From NCBI GenBank assembly GCA_025642065.1, contig JAODUP010000116.1, forward strand, positions 567,001 to 631,000: DNA of 64,000 nucleotides, given 5' to 3'. This DNA is from Paralvinella palmiformis. Taxonomy: Eukaryota > Annelida > Polychaeta > Terebellida > Alvinellidae. A program made the translations under genes and the position numbers. This document shows, one piece after another, positions 53,507 to 64,000 of the stretch (the stretch's first letter is position 1; each line of letters begins with the position of its first letter). The notes beneath the pieces were generated by a model. The model had not been told where the DNA came from and made no database searches. It saw only the letters and a list, made by a program, of their open reading frames with translations.

Positions 53507-55770
53507 TCAGAAATCGTCTTGTCTATATAGCTAGTAAGCTGTTATCTGTACACTCTTGTACAGGCGTGATTCCCTGTCTCACCTATTCACGGGTCCAGAG
53601 CCGGCACGCAACACTGATTCTGACTTTTTGAGACTTATTATATCAATCCCCTAGCACTGCTTCGGCGGCAAAATGATTCACTCGCGCGTATGAATTCTAT
53701 TTGATTCATACTACTTAACATATACATGTTTTTCATGATCGAGTACTTTACATACACCTGCCTATCTATTAACATGTATCACATTTACACTGGAGTGCAT
53801 CACCGTTCTTACACAAGTGGATACTTCCATATGACCTCGCCTATAACTCTCTTATAAATGGAATTTGGTGACACACTGTAACTTATAAGCCAAATACGTA
53901 GTTTTAATGCAGCATTTTTATTTTCATTTATACAAAGAAGTAAATTTGTATTATCTACCTCGTTAGGAGCGTTAGAATAATCTTCATACAGATTATGTAG
54001 GGCGCTATACAAATTTTTTATATTATTATATTATACAAACGTTTTCATCTTATATAGTGGTTACGTTTTGCATAATGGTTGCCATAACTGAATTCAAATT
54101 ACAGTTAAAACATTGGACATTTGAATTTTCAATATTGTTTTCATTCCCTTCTAATTTTAGCATTTTTTATTGTTAAACGATACTCGTTATTATTAATGAC
54201 GACCCGAATGCGTCACAGGAGCAAATCATATATATATGTAGTGAATATTTTGTTGCTGACAACTGTCAGAATAAAATACAACATGATATATGGGACTAGC
54301 GAAGACAGTGATTTTGAATAAAAGACGTCGTCCCTACTGTATATGCGGCAAACGTCAACATAACACGCCGACCTTCTGTAACAATTGCCACAGTATCTAC
54401 TCCAGCGATGCCAATTGTTCGGAAAAAGAGAAACACACGAGGTTTATCCAGAGACACACATTGATCTCATTATCGGAGCCATACATTGATGTGATGAAAA
54501 CAACAGTCCGGTTGTGACGTCACAAATGCTGATCAAATTCGCAAGATGGCATGACCATATACGGGGATTATTTCACTAGGGTTATATTTTTTGCTGTATG
54601 TATTTTGACACAAGCAAGCTACTTATACAATTACAAAATCAATTGTCCAAGGTAGTTGTTATACAGCTGCATGATTAATAATAATAAAATCTGAAGAAAT
54701 TATAATAAATATTATAATGTATTATATTGATGTTTCACCCAAATAAACTAAGTTTTGAAAAACCTGAAAATGCTAAAAAATGCAGCTGTTTCTGAAGCAA
54801 ATGGCTCCCAGATAGTCCTGTTTTTTCTTCTTCTTTATGTACATACAATATCGCAAACTAGAGACTAAGATAATAATACCACACTTGTATCTGGGTAAAC
54901 TCAAATAACATATTATAATTATTAAGGTTCCTATCCCAGTAACTGATGTCAATCATCTTTATATGTAAATGTATAGTCAATATAATGTACATCAAATTGT
55001 AGAGAACAGTGTCTGTTAGTACAGCATCTAGTTGTTTACCTGTCCCGGATTGTGAGCAACCTAGCAAGAACCGCTGTCCACAGAAATGCAGGATCATCTA
55101 TATGATGTCCAGAAAAGCACCTCAAAGCTAAAGAGAGAAATAGATTATGTTTTGAACGTAGTAAATAGATTTAAAAAACACAACCCGAACGTGTATTAAA
55201 AGAAGACTTCACGGTTAAAAAAAAAGTTGATTGTTTGACCTCGGTGGTAGCCTCCTTAGGAGAGGGTCGTTTAATGTTTCGTGTTTTTGCAGATATACTA
55301 GAGACAACATTTCCTAGTGCATCGCGTCACTTGATGAAGGGAAGACACAGCAGAACTGTAGTCCTTTATCATGACTCTAAGCTTCTACTCGATTAATAAT
55401 GATTAATATTAAATGCCTGACAATTGATGCATATTTAATATCATCGTCATGGATGTTAATGGTAAATGTAAACAATATTTAGTAGTATTGGTTACATATG
55501 CCAACCAATATAATGTTATCAATGCTTTTATAATTTAATGTTGCTATGCCGTTATTCATGTTTTAGTCATTCTTATTTTCAGTATTTATTATATCAATTT
55601 TTTTTTCTTTGTTTTATTTCATAATATTGACCCTCAATGTGGAAAATATCTGGAGGAATTATTCCACCGTGTATCTCTTAGTAGGAGTTCCTTCGGTAGA
55701 TGACACCTGTCCCAGTAGCAACGATGGAAAATTCCTCTGCGATCATCTAGCTGGAGTTCGTTATTAATAT
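53507..55770. other. Stretch without recognised genes
   Basis: Low-complexity AT-rich sequence. A short ORF at 54290-54517 has a CxC...CxxC pattern (YCICGK, FCNNCHS) like a small zinc ribbon, but it is too short to assign. Nothing else stands out. Confidence 0.45.
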
Positions 55771-57560
55771 GGACAAGTCCAAATACATGCGAAGAAAGAT
55801 AACACCCAGAAATATCGTGGCATTAATATTGAAGAATTTATGGAGGATTTACAGTCGTCTCAACACCTGAGTAAACGTGAAAGATCAGTTGATGAGCTGA
55901 TAGAAGCCTATAATAAAGGTGTCATTAATCACCATGTTCCCTCTTGTTAAAAAAACATCACATTTATACCTCAAACTCCTTGGTATCTTGGTAAGCTTAG
56001 ATCTGCTAAGAAAATTCGAAGAAAAGCAGAGAACCTGCTCGCCAGACTTGCTTAACGGTGCACTTTCAAAAATATACAGGGATCGCTCTTAAAACAGTGA
56101 ATAAACTAGTATTCGAGGAGAGCAAGTGTTTTTATTCCACAAATGTGGAAAATGTTTGAAAGAAACTGTTCAAATCAATTAGAAACCTAATGGGAAGTAA
56201 CGCGATTGTAAATCTTCCACAAAATGGTCGAAATATTTCAACCAGCTTCTGAAATTGACGTGAAGGAGGTAATCACCAAGTCTCCGAACAAGTCATGTAA
56301 CTTGGATCCACTACCCACTTGGCTTTTGGAGAAATGTGTGAATCAACTTCTACCATTGATAACAGCCATTATTAATAGGTCAGTGGCCAAGTCAGTGATG
56401 CCGCTGTGTAAAAACCACCATAACTCCGCTGCTTAAGAGATATGAGTTGAATAAGGAAGATATGAAGATTTATCCTCTTATTTCTAACCTTACTTACATC
56501 TCAAAAATAATTGAAAAGGTAATATTAATGGGTATAGAGGAACACTTATAGCACAAGGACAACCATGACAGTTATCAGACTGCTTATCGTAGAGATTGTT
56601 CAACAGCAACTGCTCTCATGAAAGTACACAGTAATATTGCTCAGGCACTTGACGAAGGCTCCATGGCTGCATTAATTATGCTTGATTTATCTATAGCTTT
56701 TGATGTAATCGATCATCCGATAACACTGAAGAGTTTAGAATTTTCCTTTGGTATTAAGGAAAAGGCATTAACCCGGATACAGTCGTACCTGACTGACATA
56801 ACTCAGTATGTTTCAGTCACCGATAAAACATCACCAGATGTAGGTTTTATTTTTTGTGTATTATAGGGATCCGTTTTAGGACCAACAAATTACTGTATGT
56901 ATACTAAACCAGTTAGTGAAATTATTATTAAACATAACATTAATTGGGATGATATCGCATCTTCAATTGAAGCTTGTATTGCACATATCAGTATTTTGAT
57001 GAACAGCCAGATGCTGAAATCGAATAAGTATTAGACGGAATAAAAAAAATTCTCATTCGAACAACATGTGAAGAAAACTGAGAATCTTTGCATCAAAGAA
57101 GGTTCAGTTATATAAATTCTTCCATGTCTGTGAGGAATCTAGGGATTTTATTGGCTAATACTCAAGTAATGGAGAAATTGGTGAATTCTATATGCAAGTC
57201 ATGTTATTACCAAATAGGAAATAATTGACTTATTCATAAGTACATAAATGATGAGACATGCAAGACTTTAGTCCAAGCCCGTTATTATTTCTCGACTATA
57301 CTATGGCAATGCATTGCTCTCTTTCTCTCTCTCTCTCTCTCTGACAAATCACCCACATCAAGTGCAAAACTGTGCTGCATGTCTGGTAACATGCACACGC
57401 AAAAGGCAACATTTAACATCAGTTTTGTTATAGCTACAATGACTTCCTGTACGTTTCAGATCACTATACAAGATCCTGTTTCACACATTCAAAGTGCTGA
57501 GTGGAACAGCACCACTGTATCTAAGACGTGTTACTTCGCGTTTTAACATGGGACGCCATT
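55770..57560 (+). mobile_element. Non-LTR retrotransposon (CR1-like), degenerate
   Basis: Plus-strand motifs in order: APWYLGKLRSAKKIRRKAE-like linker (about 55975-56030); NKSCNLDPLPTWLLEKCVNQ and LITAIINRSVAKSVMP (56290-56400); YPLISNLTYISKIIEKVI (about 56470-56520); YQTAYRRDCSTATALMKVHS (56570-56625); MLDLSIAFDVIDHPI (56680-56720); GSVLGPTNYCMY (56870-56905). This is the endonuclease-RT linker and reverse transcriptase palm/fingers of a CR1-type LINE. The catalytic Y-x-D-D is unreadable. Several stops. A (CT)n at 57316-57342 interrupts the 3' part. Confidence 0.82.
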
Positions 57561-57627
57561 TTGAATTCAAGGAGCGCCAGCCCTAGAGACCGGAGGTAGA
57601 TTGTCAAGGACAGCTCCCTTCGTTAAC

Positions 57628-57699
57628 ATGGCGCCTAATGGCACTGGTTCATTCTGCGCCGCTTTAGGCTGCAGTAACAGAATAAGTAAGCACAAATAA
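57628..57699 (+). pseudogene. Possible start of a THAP-domain protein
   Basis: ATGGCGCC opens 23 codons ending FCAALGCSNRISKHK before TAA. C-A-A-x-G-C-S-N-R is the first zinc-binding segment of THAP domains, found in host THAP proteins and P-element transposases. A GTAAGC at 57685 could be a donor ending the exon after ...SNR. The rest of the domain (second C, H, AVPTIF) was not found nearby. Confidence 0.4.
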
Positions 57700-58257
57700 A
57701 GACATCCCCGAAAGGAAATGAAAGCTAGTGTAAAAATTTGATATGATCTGGCTTTTTTAAAATAAAGGATATTTAAAAAATAAGCATAACAATTTGAAGT
57801 AGACACGCCCCTACTTGATATGACCCAAGCAGTAGGCCCAAGCAATGTCTACCTAGATCTATATGAAATCCACTGAAATCAAAGAGGAAGGTATTAACAG
57901 ATAGGAGACCTATACAGGAGACAGGGCCAGCTGTGATGGTAATTAAAATTTATAAATGTTAATGGTGAAAATTGGTATTATAAAATTAATTAAATAAGAA
58001 ACAAGGCATCAAACTCATGAAATTTTGTCAGCCCATTTCATATCTTAATACAACAAACAAAAAGGATTACCAGCACCTGAGTTAATACCCGAATGTTCAG
58101 TTCATGTGCTTTAATTGGTATACTTCTCTTCAAAACTTAAATGCATATCAAATTAAATTCTTTAACCAACTTGAAAAAAAGGAAAACATGTGTTTACACA
58201 TTGTGTATCCACTTAATGGTTTAAGTCATTATTTTACAAGGTATGGTCCTGTTTCAG

Positions 58258-58437
58258 TCCTTGAAGTTCTACGATGATGAGATACCACGTAAACAGGCCA
58301 ATCTCTTGGATACAGATTTAGTGGTGTTGGATGTGATAGATGATTTTGAGTTATCTGTTACAGTAGTCAATGCACGTGTCTATTACATATCTGGGTATAT
58401 TCTGTCTAACTTTAAACAGTTCACTGATCTGGACTAA
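58258..58437 (+). CDS. Possible terminal exon, function unknown
   Basis: TTTCAG acceptor at 58252-58257, then 59 codons to TAA. It reads SLKFYDDEIPRKQANLLDTD and RVYYISGYILSNFKQFTDLD at the end. YISGYIL resembles a motif in P-element and THAP9-like transposases, so it may belong with the THAP-like start at 57628, but no linking exons are visible. AATAAATAAA at 58793-58802 could serve as poly(A) signal. Could also be a chance ORF. Confidence 0.3.
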   Translation, partial: SLKFYDDEIPRKQANLLDTDLVVLDVIDDFELSVTVVNARVYYISGYILSNFKQFTDLD

Positions 58438-59517
58438 ATGTCATATTTTTGTATTAGTGGTTGTTTAGAACTGGAAGCAATTTCGGTTATTCTATCCATT
58501 TGATAACAAATGTATATGAACCTGTGGCACAAGATATCTGATGCCGCTTATTGTATGAAAGTACTAATTTCTCTATATCTAACATGTTAACGCAAATATA
58601 AACATTGTTAATATTCCATGTTCATTCTTTGTTCTCAGCTGGGCAGGCCTATATTGCATGGTCTATATTATTGAGGTGCATGTAGACTTTAAATGAACTT
58701 ATAACTTATAATAAACGGATATGATGAATATATGGTGAATTGTGTTATGGTTGCGTTATAATAGCTGTATATATCATTATATGTATATATCCAAATAAAT
58801 AAAAATTTATGGACTATGATAAACTGACATGATGAAAGTATGTTTGTATGCATTTACCTCATATATACCTAATTGTTTTCATTAAAAAAAAAACTTCCAC
58901 ACACAAAGTTGTGAAATAACCTAAACCACGTTCAATTATTATGATCAGCTGTCAAATGATCGCAAATTGTAGGCTATGAATTAAGTGACTGGGCTGTGAA
59001 ATCACTTAATTCTTTATTTACAGTTTCAGAGCTTCGTTTTTTTTTTCGATATCATGTGTGCACAATTAAAGTGTTAATTAATAAAACAGTATGTGGTCAT
59101 GTAACATATAGTACTAGTATTGGCAATTCATTTCAACCATGTGCACACATGTACACGATCAAATGTGGACAACCAGAGAGCTTTTGTTTATTTGAGAAAT
59201 ATATCCGGTCGCTGGAGACGCCACTGGTTCAAAATTCAACATGGCGCGGCAAGAATAACGCCTCTCTATATTTAAGCTCTGTGGTTCAACAACAGCGGAT
59301 CGTGGTATATTTCTTAACTCGGATTTCCTCCGATCTACCCAAACACGTCCCGTATTTAATCATTAATGATCAATTATAGTGAATGACGCCGTTAGCCGTT
59401 TAATAATTTAATTTCAAAATTTACCAGCGGTTGAATGACGTCACGGCATCGTGTTGCGCGTGTGCATTTCTACACCATTTTGGAGATGACGGCGTCCTAA
59501 ACACCGGGTGCTTATCA

Positions 59518-59539
59518 GAGAGAGAGAGAGAGAGAGAGA
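59518..59539. promoter_or_regulatory. (GA)n tract in the 5' region of the 59563 ORF
   Basis: About 22 bp of GA directly before GATAGAAAAGAGAAAGGTGA and the ATG. GA tracts are common near metazoan promoters and 5' UTRs. Regulatory role not demonstrated. Confidence 0.4.
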
Positions 59540-59562
59540 TAGAAAAGAGAAAGGTGAATACG

Positions 59563-60072
59563 ATGTCATTGTTGATTTATCTACTGTTGTGTTTGTGTGT
59601 CGGCAACGTATTCTGTACGGACATAAAAGATGCGTTCAGATTTAAGGCCGAGTTCACCGACAGCAGCTTGTCGGACCAGCCAACTTTTAATATGATGACA
59701 CTGTTGACAATGTTCTGGAAGTACTCGATAACGCACGTGGATGGCCACATATTTTTAGGGCTGACCCTCGTTACGGTAACTATTGCCTGCACCTCAATAT
59801 TGTCCTCACTGATGCACCGAATGCGCATGCGTATCAAAGACAAGAGTGAAGAGTGCTTCTTCAACGAGTGGGTCCTAATGAAGTGGCACCACCATCCCTT
59901 CCAGTTCGACGAAGAACTGATGGAACTCTTCTCCAGATTCCCACAGATGACTGGAAGCAGTACCCTCGGGGCCATGATGGGACAGGGAGCGTTCTTGCCG
60001 TCCTCACTGAGCGGCTCGGAGAAAAATCTGAAAATAGATATTTGGTCTAAACGGCCAAAAGGCATGGATTAA
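59563..60072 (+). CDS. Small single-pass membrane protein, unrecognised, intronless, 169 aa
   Basis: ATG at 59563 was chosen over the longer open frame from 59431 because it starts directly in a signal peptide (MSLLIYLLLCLCVGNVFC), with likely cleavage near residue 18-19. After about 45 residues there is one membrane segment (HIFLGLTLVTVTIACTSIL, about residues 66-84), then a basic stop-transfer RMRMRIKDK and a cytoplasmic tail of about 80 residues with WHHHPFQFDEELMELFSRFP. Topology fits type I. I know no family with this sequence. Balanced composition and no stops support a real gene. A (GA)n tract lies 24 bp upstream and a (TA)n begins 6 bp after the stop. It could be a retrocopy or a recently arisen gene. 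Confidence 0.6.
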   Translation: MSLLIYLLLCLCVGNVFCTDIKDAFRFKAEFTDSSLSDQPTFNMMTLLTMFWKYSITHVDGHIFLGLTLVTVTIACTSILSSLMHRMRMRIKDKSEECFFNEWVLMKWHHHPFQFDEELMELFSRFPQMTGSSTLGAMMGQGAFLPSSLSGSEKNLKIDIWSKRPKGMD

Positions 60073-60073
60073 A

Positions 60074-60078
<5 letters not shown>

Positions 60079-60122
<44 letters not shown>
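60079..60122. repeat. (TA)n microsatellite
   Basis: About 44 bp of TA starting 6 bp after the stop codon of the 59563 ORF. Confidence 0.96.
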
Positions 60123-60124
<2 letters not shown>

Positions 60125-60125
<1 letters not shown>

Positions 60126-62400
60126 ACGGTAGTTTTAACTGTAAATATACTTTTCAGAATAGTCGACAATAGGTAATTTTGAAGCGGTTAATTCTGATGA
60201 CAGAGGGTTGAAATATCAGGTTCTATATTAATGTAATACGTAAGTCTCCCTGGGAACTAAGGCCAGTAAATGGATAAAAAAAAGGGAGAGGGCATTTTGC
60301 CGTTGTAATTTATAAATAACATAGAATTTCATTAGAAGGTTACTTTATTGTTGATAACAGAGAAAACATTTTCGCATCATGCAGTAAATACACTCGTCTC
60401 TTTGTGTATCTGAGATCATTTAGAGGTAATAACGCTTTCTAGCAAGACGAACAGTGCTATGTAACTATATAATTCAGTGCGACTGTTAAATGAGTTTCTG
60501 AAGTGTGTGTGTCTGTAAAATGCACTGATATTTACAAAGTAGAAAAAAGGTGTCCTATCGTATAGACAATATATCTTTGATCTTTTACATCTTTAACAAA
60601 TATAATTAATACAAGCATACGTAATGTGCCCATAATGTCGCGGCGTCTGATAACTGTAAGTGTTTGATAACCTTCATTTAATAAATTAAATGTTGATAAC
60701 AGTTTTATTATTTAGCTTTGACACTTTTACATTTTGTTCACATTAAACATTATTTTAATTGAGGCATAATGTTAATATTTTGATAGCCCTTTGTATCGAT
60801 AGCCTAATGAGTGAATGAGAGTGAGAGAGAGAATTTACTGCAATACTCTTAGATAATAAAATTGTTATTGGCAGCACGATATTCAGACGCATACCGAGTT
60901 TGTCCCCTTGAAGGCTTCCGGTGTGTGTGTTATACATAAAATCCACAATATTCAACGACATGTGTGTAGCTGGCAGTATACAATAACGATATTTCGCCAA
61001 AACATCCATCATCACACATCCCTCTTTCTGTTGCCAAAATCGGAGCCAGACTGTCAGAATACTGATGTATCGGAATGTTGGCCTGTCGGACTATCAGTCC
61101 GTCGGAACAATGTTTTTTTTTGTTGGAAATATCGGTCCTTTCGGGAACTTTGATCCGTCAGGGATGCTGACTGGTCTGTCGGAAAACTGGTCCATTTGAA
61201 CATCGGTCCGTCTGAACAATGTACCGTACGAACTTGGAGTTGACCTCGTAATTGTTTGTATACTTGGCTGAATATTACAATGTTAGATAACGTAAATGTT
61301 GTGTTGCTCAGATTTGTTGTTTTAAGACGATACATATACAAGTTGTGTTTGTTGTTTGCGTTAGTATTGTGTGCTGGTCGAAATATATCAATAAAACTAA
61401 ATTAATACTACTGCAGCCACTATCCGTTTGTGTGTGTGTGACTGTGTGTGCACGCGCGCAACAAGATAGGTCGTTCTGTGCAAAAATAAAACACACTTTG
61501 TTCGCAGTCTCCGTCACAGATTTAGTTTTTTTAAATCACCATCACTATTTGTATATCTTGTTGGCAGTCACATTACTATACAAACAGCAGCCGTGTGCAC
61601 TGATAGCAGCTCGTAAGATATGCATTGAAGTCTCCACGTTTATACGCCAATGTGAAAATACACACTGAAGCGTCCTTACTAAAAAAACAACCGAGCCACC
61701 AACCTTACTACGTCATCTGAATCTACGTAGACCAAAATGATAAAAAGCGACAACATCCCCAAGGCCACGCTATGTTAATTGGCCGTAAATAGTACCAGGC
61801 GTCTGCGCTTTACTCAATTTGCATGAAATTCGGAACACAACAGACAGTCTAGCTCAGGCTGGCATAGACCTCAAAGAATATGTTTAGCCGAAGGCGTTCA
61901 ACATTTTCATATTTGTGGCCTAAGGTCTTCGTAGGCAGAACATTAAGCATACAGGGCAGTGGTGCGTGACTTAGCCTGACTGTGACCGCTCGCTCGGTAG
62001 AGCACGAGAATGGGTGTGTTTATACATTTGCCCACCTATATGTCTTCTTACCAGACTTACCTGTCTGCGTAATGTGGCCTTAAACCAGCGATCGAAAGCT
62101 CGCACGAAATGCTGACGTATTCCGTGCTGAGTCAAACCACACGGGGACACATAACCGACACATTTCCATAATAATAGACATATTAGTTAGCGGCAGGTAA
62201 TGTGTTTACCGTATCGTTCTGTCAGTGTGTCTGGCTGTAGGTGTGTTCTCGTCACCCAGTGCGTGAGTCATTGTGGAAAGCGTCTAGTTCCTGCGTGATC
62301 GTACCAAGTTCCTGTACTAAAAATAATCACATTCGGTCGGAATACCCTGAGCGCAAGAACATTAAGAAGTATTTTTAAGGCCAGTTCGGAGCAAAAACGG
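60125..62400. other. Intergenic stretch before the aquaporin
   Basis: No gene recognised. 61040-61230 repeats GTCGGAA / GTCCGTC units (TGTCGGACTATCAGTCCGTC and similar), an irregular short-motif repeat. 61430-61465 has a GT/GCGC alternating run. The last 200 bp are less AT-rich and probably contain the aquaporin promoter and 5' UTR. Confidence 0.5.
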
Positions 62401-62501
62401 CTCGGTTTTCGACTTAGCTTCAACGGACAAAGGATTATTTACGATCGATGAGCTACAAGTGAACTCGCTAGTTCGTCGTCTACGTTGGTCGGTTTATCAA
62501 G

Positions 62502-62790
62502 ATGTCGCCCATACCGAAGTACGAATATAGTGGTCGGCTGAGGGATGAGCCGAGAACCTTGGGATTCTGGAGGGATATCGTTTCGGAGTTGTTGTCCACC
62601 TTTCTGTTTGTGACGCTCAGTTCAATGTTGCGGTCGTCTATGAGCACCGGTGGCGAGCTACAGTTAGGTATTGGGATCGCCTTCCTCTGGGCGGCCATTG
62701 GCTATGGACTGGGCGACTTCGGCGGTTCTCACATGAATTCAGCGATTACGTTGGCGATGATGGTAAGAGGAGAGATTATATTCATCAAGG
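62502..62790 (+). CDS. AQP: Aquaporin (MIP family), first coding exon, runs off right edge
   Basis: Aquaporins are six-helix channels conducting water, some also glycerol. This exon encodes 96 residues plus one base, then GTGAGT. It begins MSPIPKYEYSGRLRDEPRTL. Helix 1 is about residues 25-43 (FWRDIVSELLSTFLFVTLS, with the E..STF pattern of E..GTF), helix 2 about 55-73 (LGIGIAFLWAAIGYGLGDF), then the pore half-helix GGSHMNSAITLAM. The family's NPA is NSA here. Layout matches classical AQP1/4-type proteins. The rest, including the second NPA, lies outside the window. ATG chosen because it is followed directly by family-like sequence at the expected distance from helix 1. Confidence 0.9.
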
Positions 62791-63197
62791 GTGAGTTAAT
62801 GAACACACACACAAACACACAGAGTGAGAGAGAGAGAGAGAGCGAGCACACAACAGTTGGTACACCTATTTACACACCCACATAGCCAAACAATGACAAG
62901 TAATATATACATTATGCGTCTATTTACACCTGTATGAAGAAGGACAAATTTTAAGGTTAAAAAATTGTCCGTTGATGATCACTACTGGCCAGTTAAAGTT
63001 CATTTTTGTATGTCGACGAAATACACGTTAATAAACCAATTTGAAAGAGTGGGGTGGGCCGATCTCATCCTTTTAATCATATGGGGTCAATTTAAGTTCT
63101 TTTCCACACATATGCTAATTGGTGTGTAATTCTAATTACATTGGACGTGGTATATTTGAAGGTAGTTAGTTTCTCACCTGGCTAGCTACACACATAT

Positions 63198-63206
<9 letters not shown>

Positions 63207-63232
<26 letters not shown>
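63207..63232. repeat. (TA)n microsatellite
   Basis: About 26 bp of TA flanked by ACACATA repeats. Confidence 0.93.
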
Positions 63233-63238
<6 letters not shown>

Positions 63239-63964
63239 CGGATTAAAAGGAAATTGAATACTGAATTTTTTTAAAGGGTAAACTGTTTATTTCTATTAAA
63301 CAACAAAAATAATGATAGTAATATAAAGCATACATTAACAACAATTATGAAGACTTAATTAAAAGGGGCACATAAAAAATCATCGGACTTATCAACTTCA
63401 GTTTTATTTGTAAGTAGTTACATCTATATGAATAAAATTCACCCGAAACCATAAAAAGAGATGTCTTTTTCTGGTCAGTCAATGTTTATTTATATTTGCA
63501 GTTTGCTAATTAAGTTGTTCAGTTGAATTTTTTTGTTTATGTTAGTATGTAAATTAAAGTTGACGAGAATCTTTGACGTACGACATCACCTTCGTAAATC
63601 ATGAACTTTTTTCAACTGCATACATGGAAACAGACCAAAATCTGTCACCATTGATAGCAGTAACACTTTATATTTCACTGATGTGTAACAATACAAAAGA
63701 TAAAAGTTATGATTAGGTACTCAACAAAAAGTAAAATACATAGGCAACAAGTTGTTTGGCAATGGGTCGTCGGTGTTTGTGGAAACTCACAAATATGCTA
63801 ATTAACCCAGAAGCTACGGGGTAAGTGGCAATCAAAACGTAGCATCTGGCTAAATACAGTATCTTATTTTACAGAGCATACCATCACAAGATTTTCTTTA
63901 TGTTTTATTAAGTAGTAAATAACAATCTCACATGAAAATATCTATACCAAGTTCATATCATAGC

Positions 63965-64000
63965 AGGGGTGCATCCGTGGCCTAGTTGGTAGCGGGTTGG
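63965..64000 (+). repeat. tRNA-like SINE head cut by the window edge
   Basis: GGTGCATCCGTGGCCTAGTT and GGTAGCGGGTTGG resemble the A-box region of family B SINEs and continue beyond the end. Confidence 0.55.

Larger units (their letters stand above)
62791..64000 (+). other. Aquaporin intron 1 (incomplete)
   Basis: CA- and GA-rich microsatellites near the donor (62801-62845), a (TA)n (63207-63232), otherwise unassigned sequence and a SINE head at the very end. No second aquaporin exon was seen. Confidence 0.55.

Noticed and set aside
54290..54517. Short ORF with CxC and CxxC (zinc-ribbon-like)
   Set aside because: Only 75 codons with no conserved neighbours; cysteine spacing alone is not enough.
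58996..59379. 127-codon plus-strand ORF
   Set aside because: No domain, starts in AT-rich sequence and ends in the probable promoter region of the 59563 gene; treated as chance.
59577..60065. 162-codon minus-strand ORF opposite the 59563 gene
   Set aside because: It is an antisense shadow; the plus strand has the signal peptide and membrane segment, while the minus translation shows no recognisable pattern.
61980..62020. tRNA-like GCTCGGTAGAGCA
   Set aside because: Resembles an A box, but no B box follows at the right distance.

Overview
This is AT-rich animal genomic DNA. It has spliced genes with GT-AG introns, long repeat-filled introns, many (TA)n microsatellites, tRNA-derived SINEs and eroded transposons. 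The gene content and repeat types suggest an invertebrate, most likely a lophotrochozoan such as a mollusc; that assignment is inference. No prokaryotic features, true tRNA or rRNA genes, or CRISPR arrays were seen.

Layout. (1) 1-14508, minus strand: the N-terminal part of SZT2, the large scaffold of the lysosomal KICSTOR complex. Thirteen phase-consistent exons cover about 528 residues, and the gene runs off the left edge. (2) 14509-14981: a short gap between two divergent start codons, probably a shared bidirectional promoter. (3) 14982-35025, plus strand: a complete four-exon FAM151/menorin-family gene of 532 residues, with a signal-anchor, a GDPD-like barrel domain and a C-terminal extension. 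Its introns hold a MULE, a ZBED/SCAND3-like hAT remnant, a reverse-strand LINE and several SINEs. (4) 35.4-59 kb: a repeat-rich interval with a dead Ty3/gypsy element (about 39.0-42.4 kb), a hAT transposase remnant (about 43.9-44.7 kb), a poorly classified element with a multi-copy 'DTD/HAFTGCD' protein between inverted 337-bp-period arms (about 47.2-50.9 kb), a full-length SINE with target-site duplications (53.16-53.50 kb), a CR1-like LINE (55.8-57.55 kb) and a possible THAP-domain start (57.63 kb). (5) 59563-60072: an intronless ORF for a small single-pass membrane protein I do not recognise. (6) 62502-62790: the first coding exon of an aquaporin whose first NPA motif reads NSA. The gene runs off the right edge.

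Nothing links the host genes functionally. The one structural relation is the head-to-head pair SZT2/FAM151, whose start codons are about 470 bp apart. The most unusual locus is the 47.2-50.9 kb element, where a coding region with recognisable motifs but several frameshifts lies between inverted, internally tandem arms that carry perfect 9-bp-stem palindromes.
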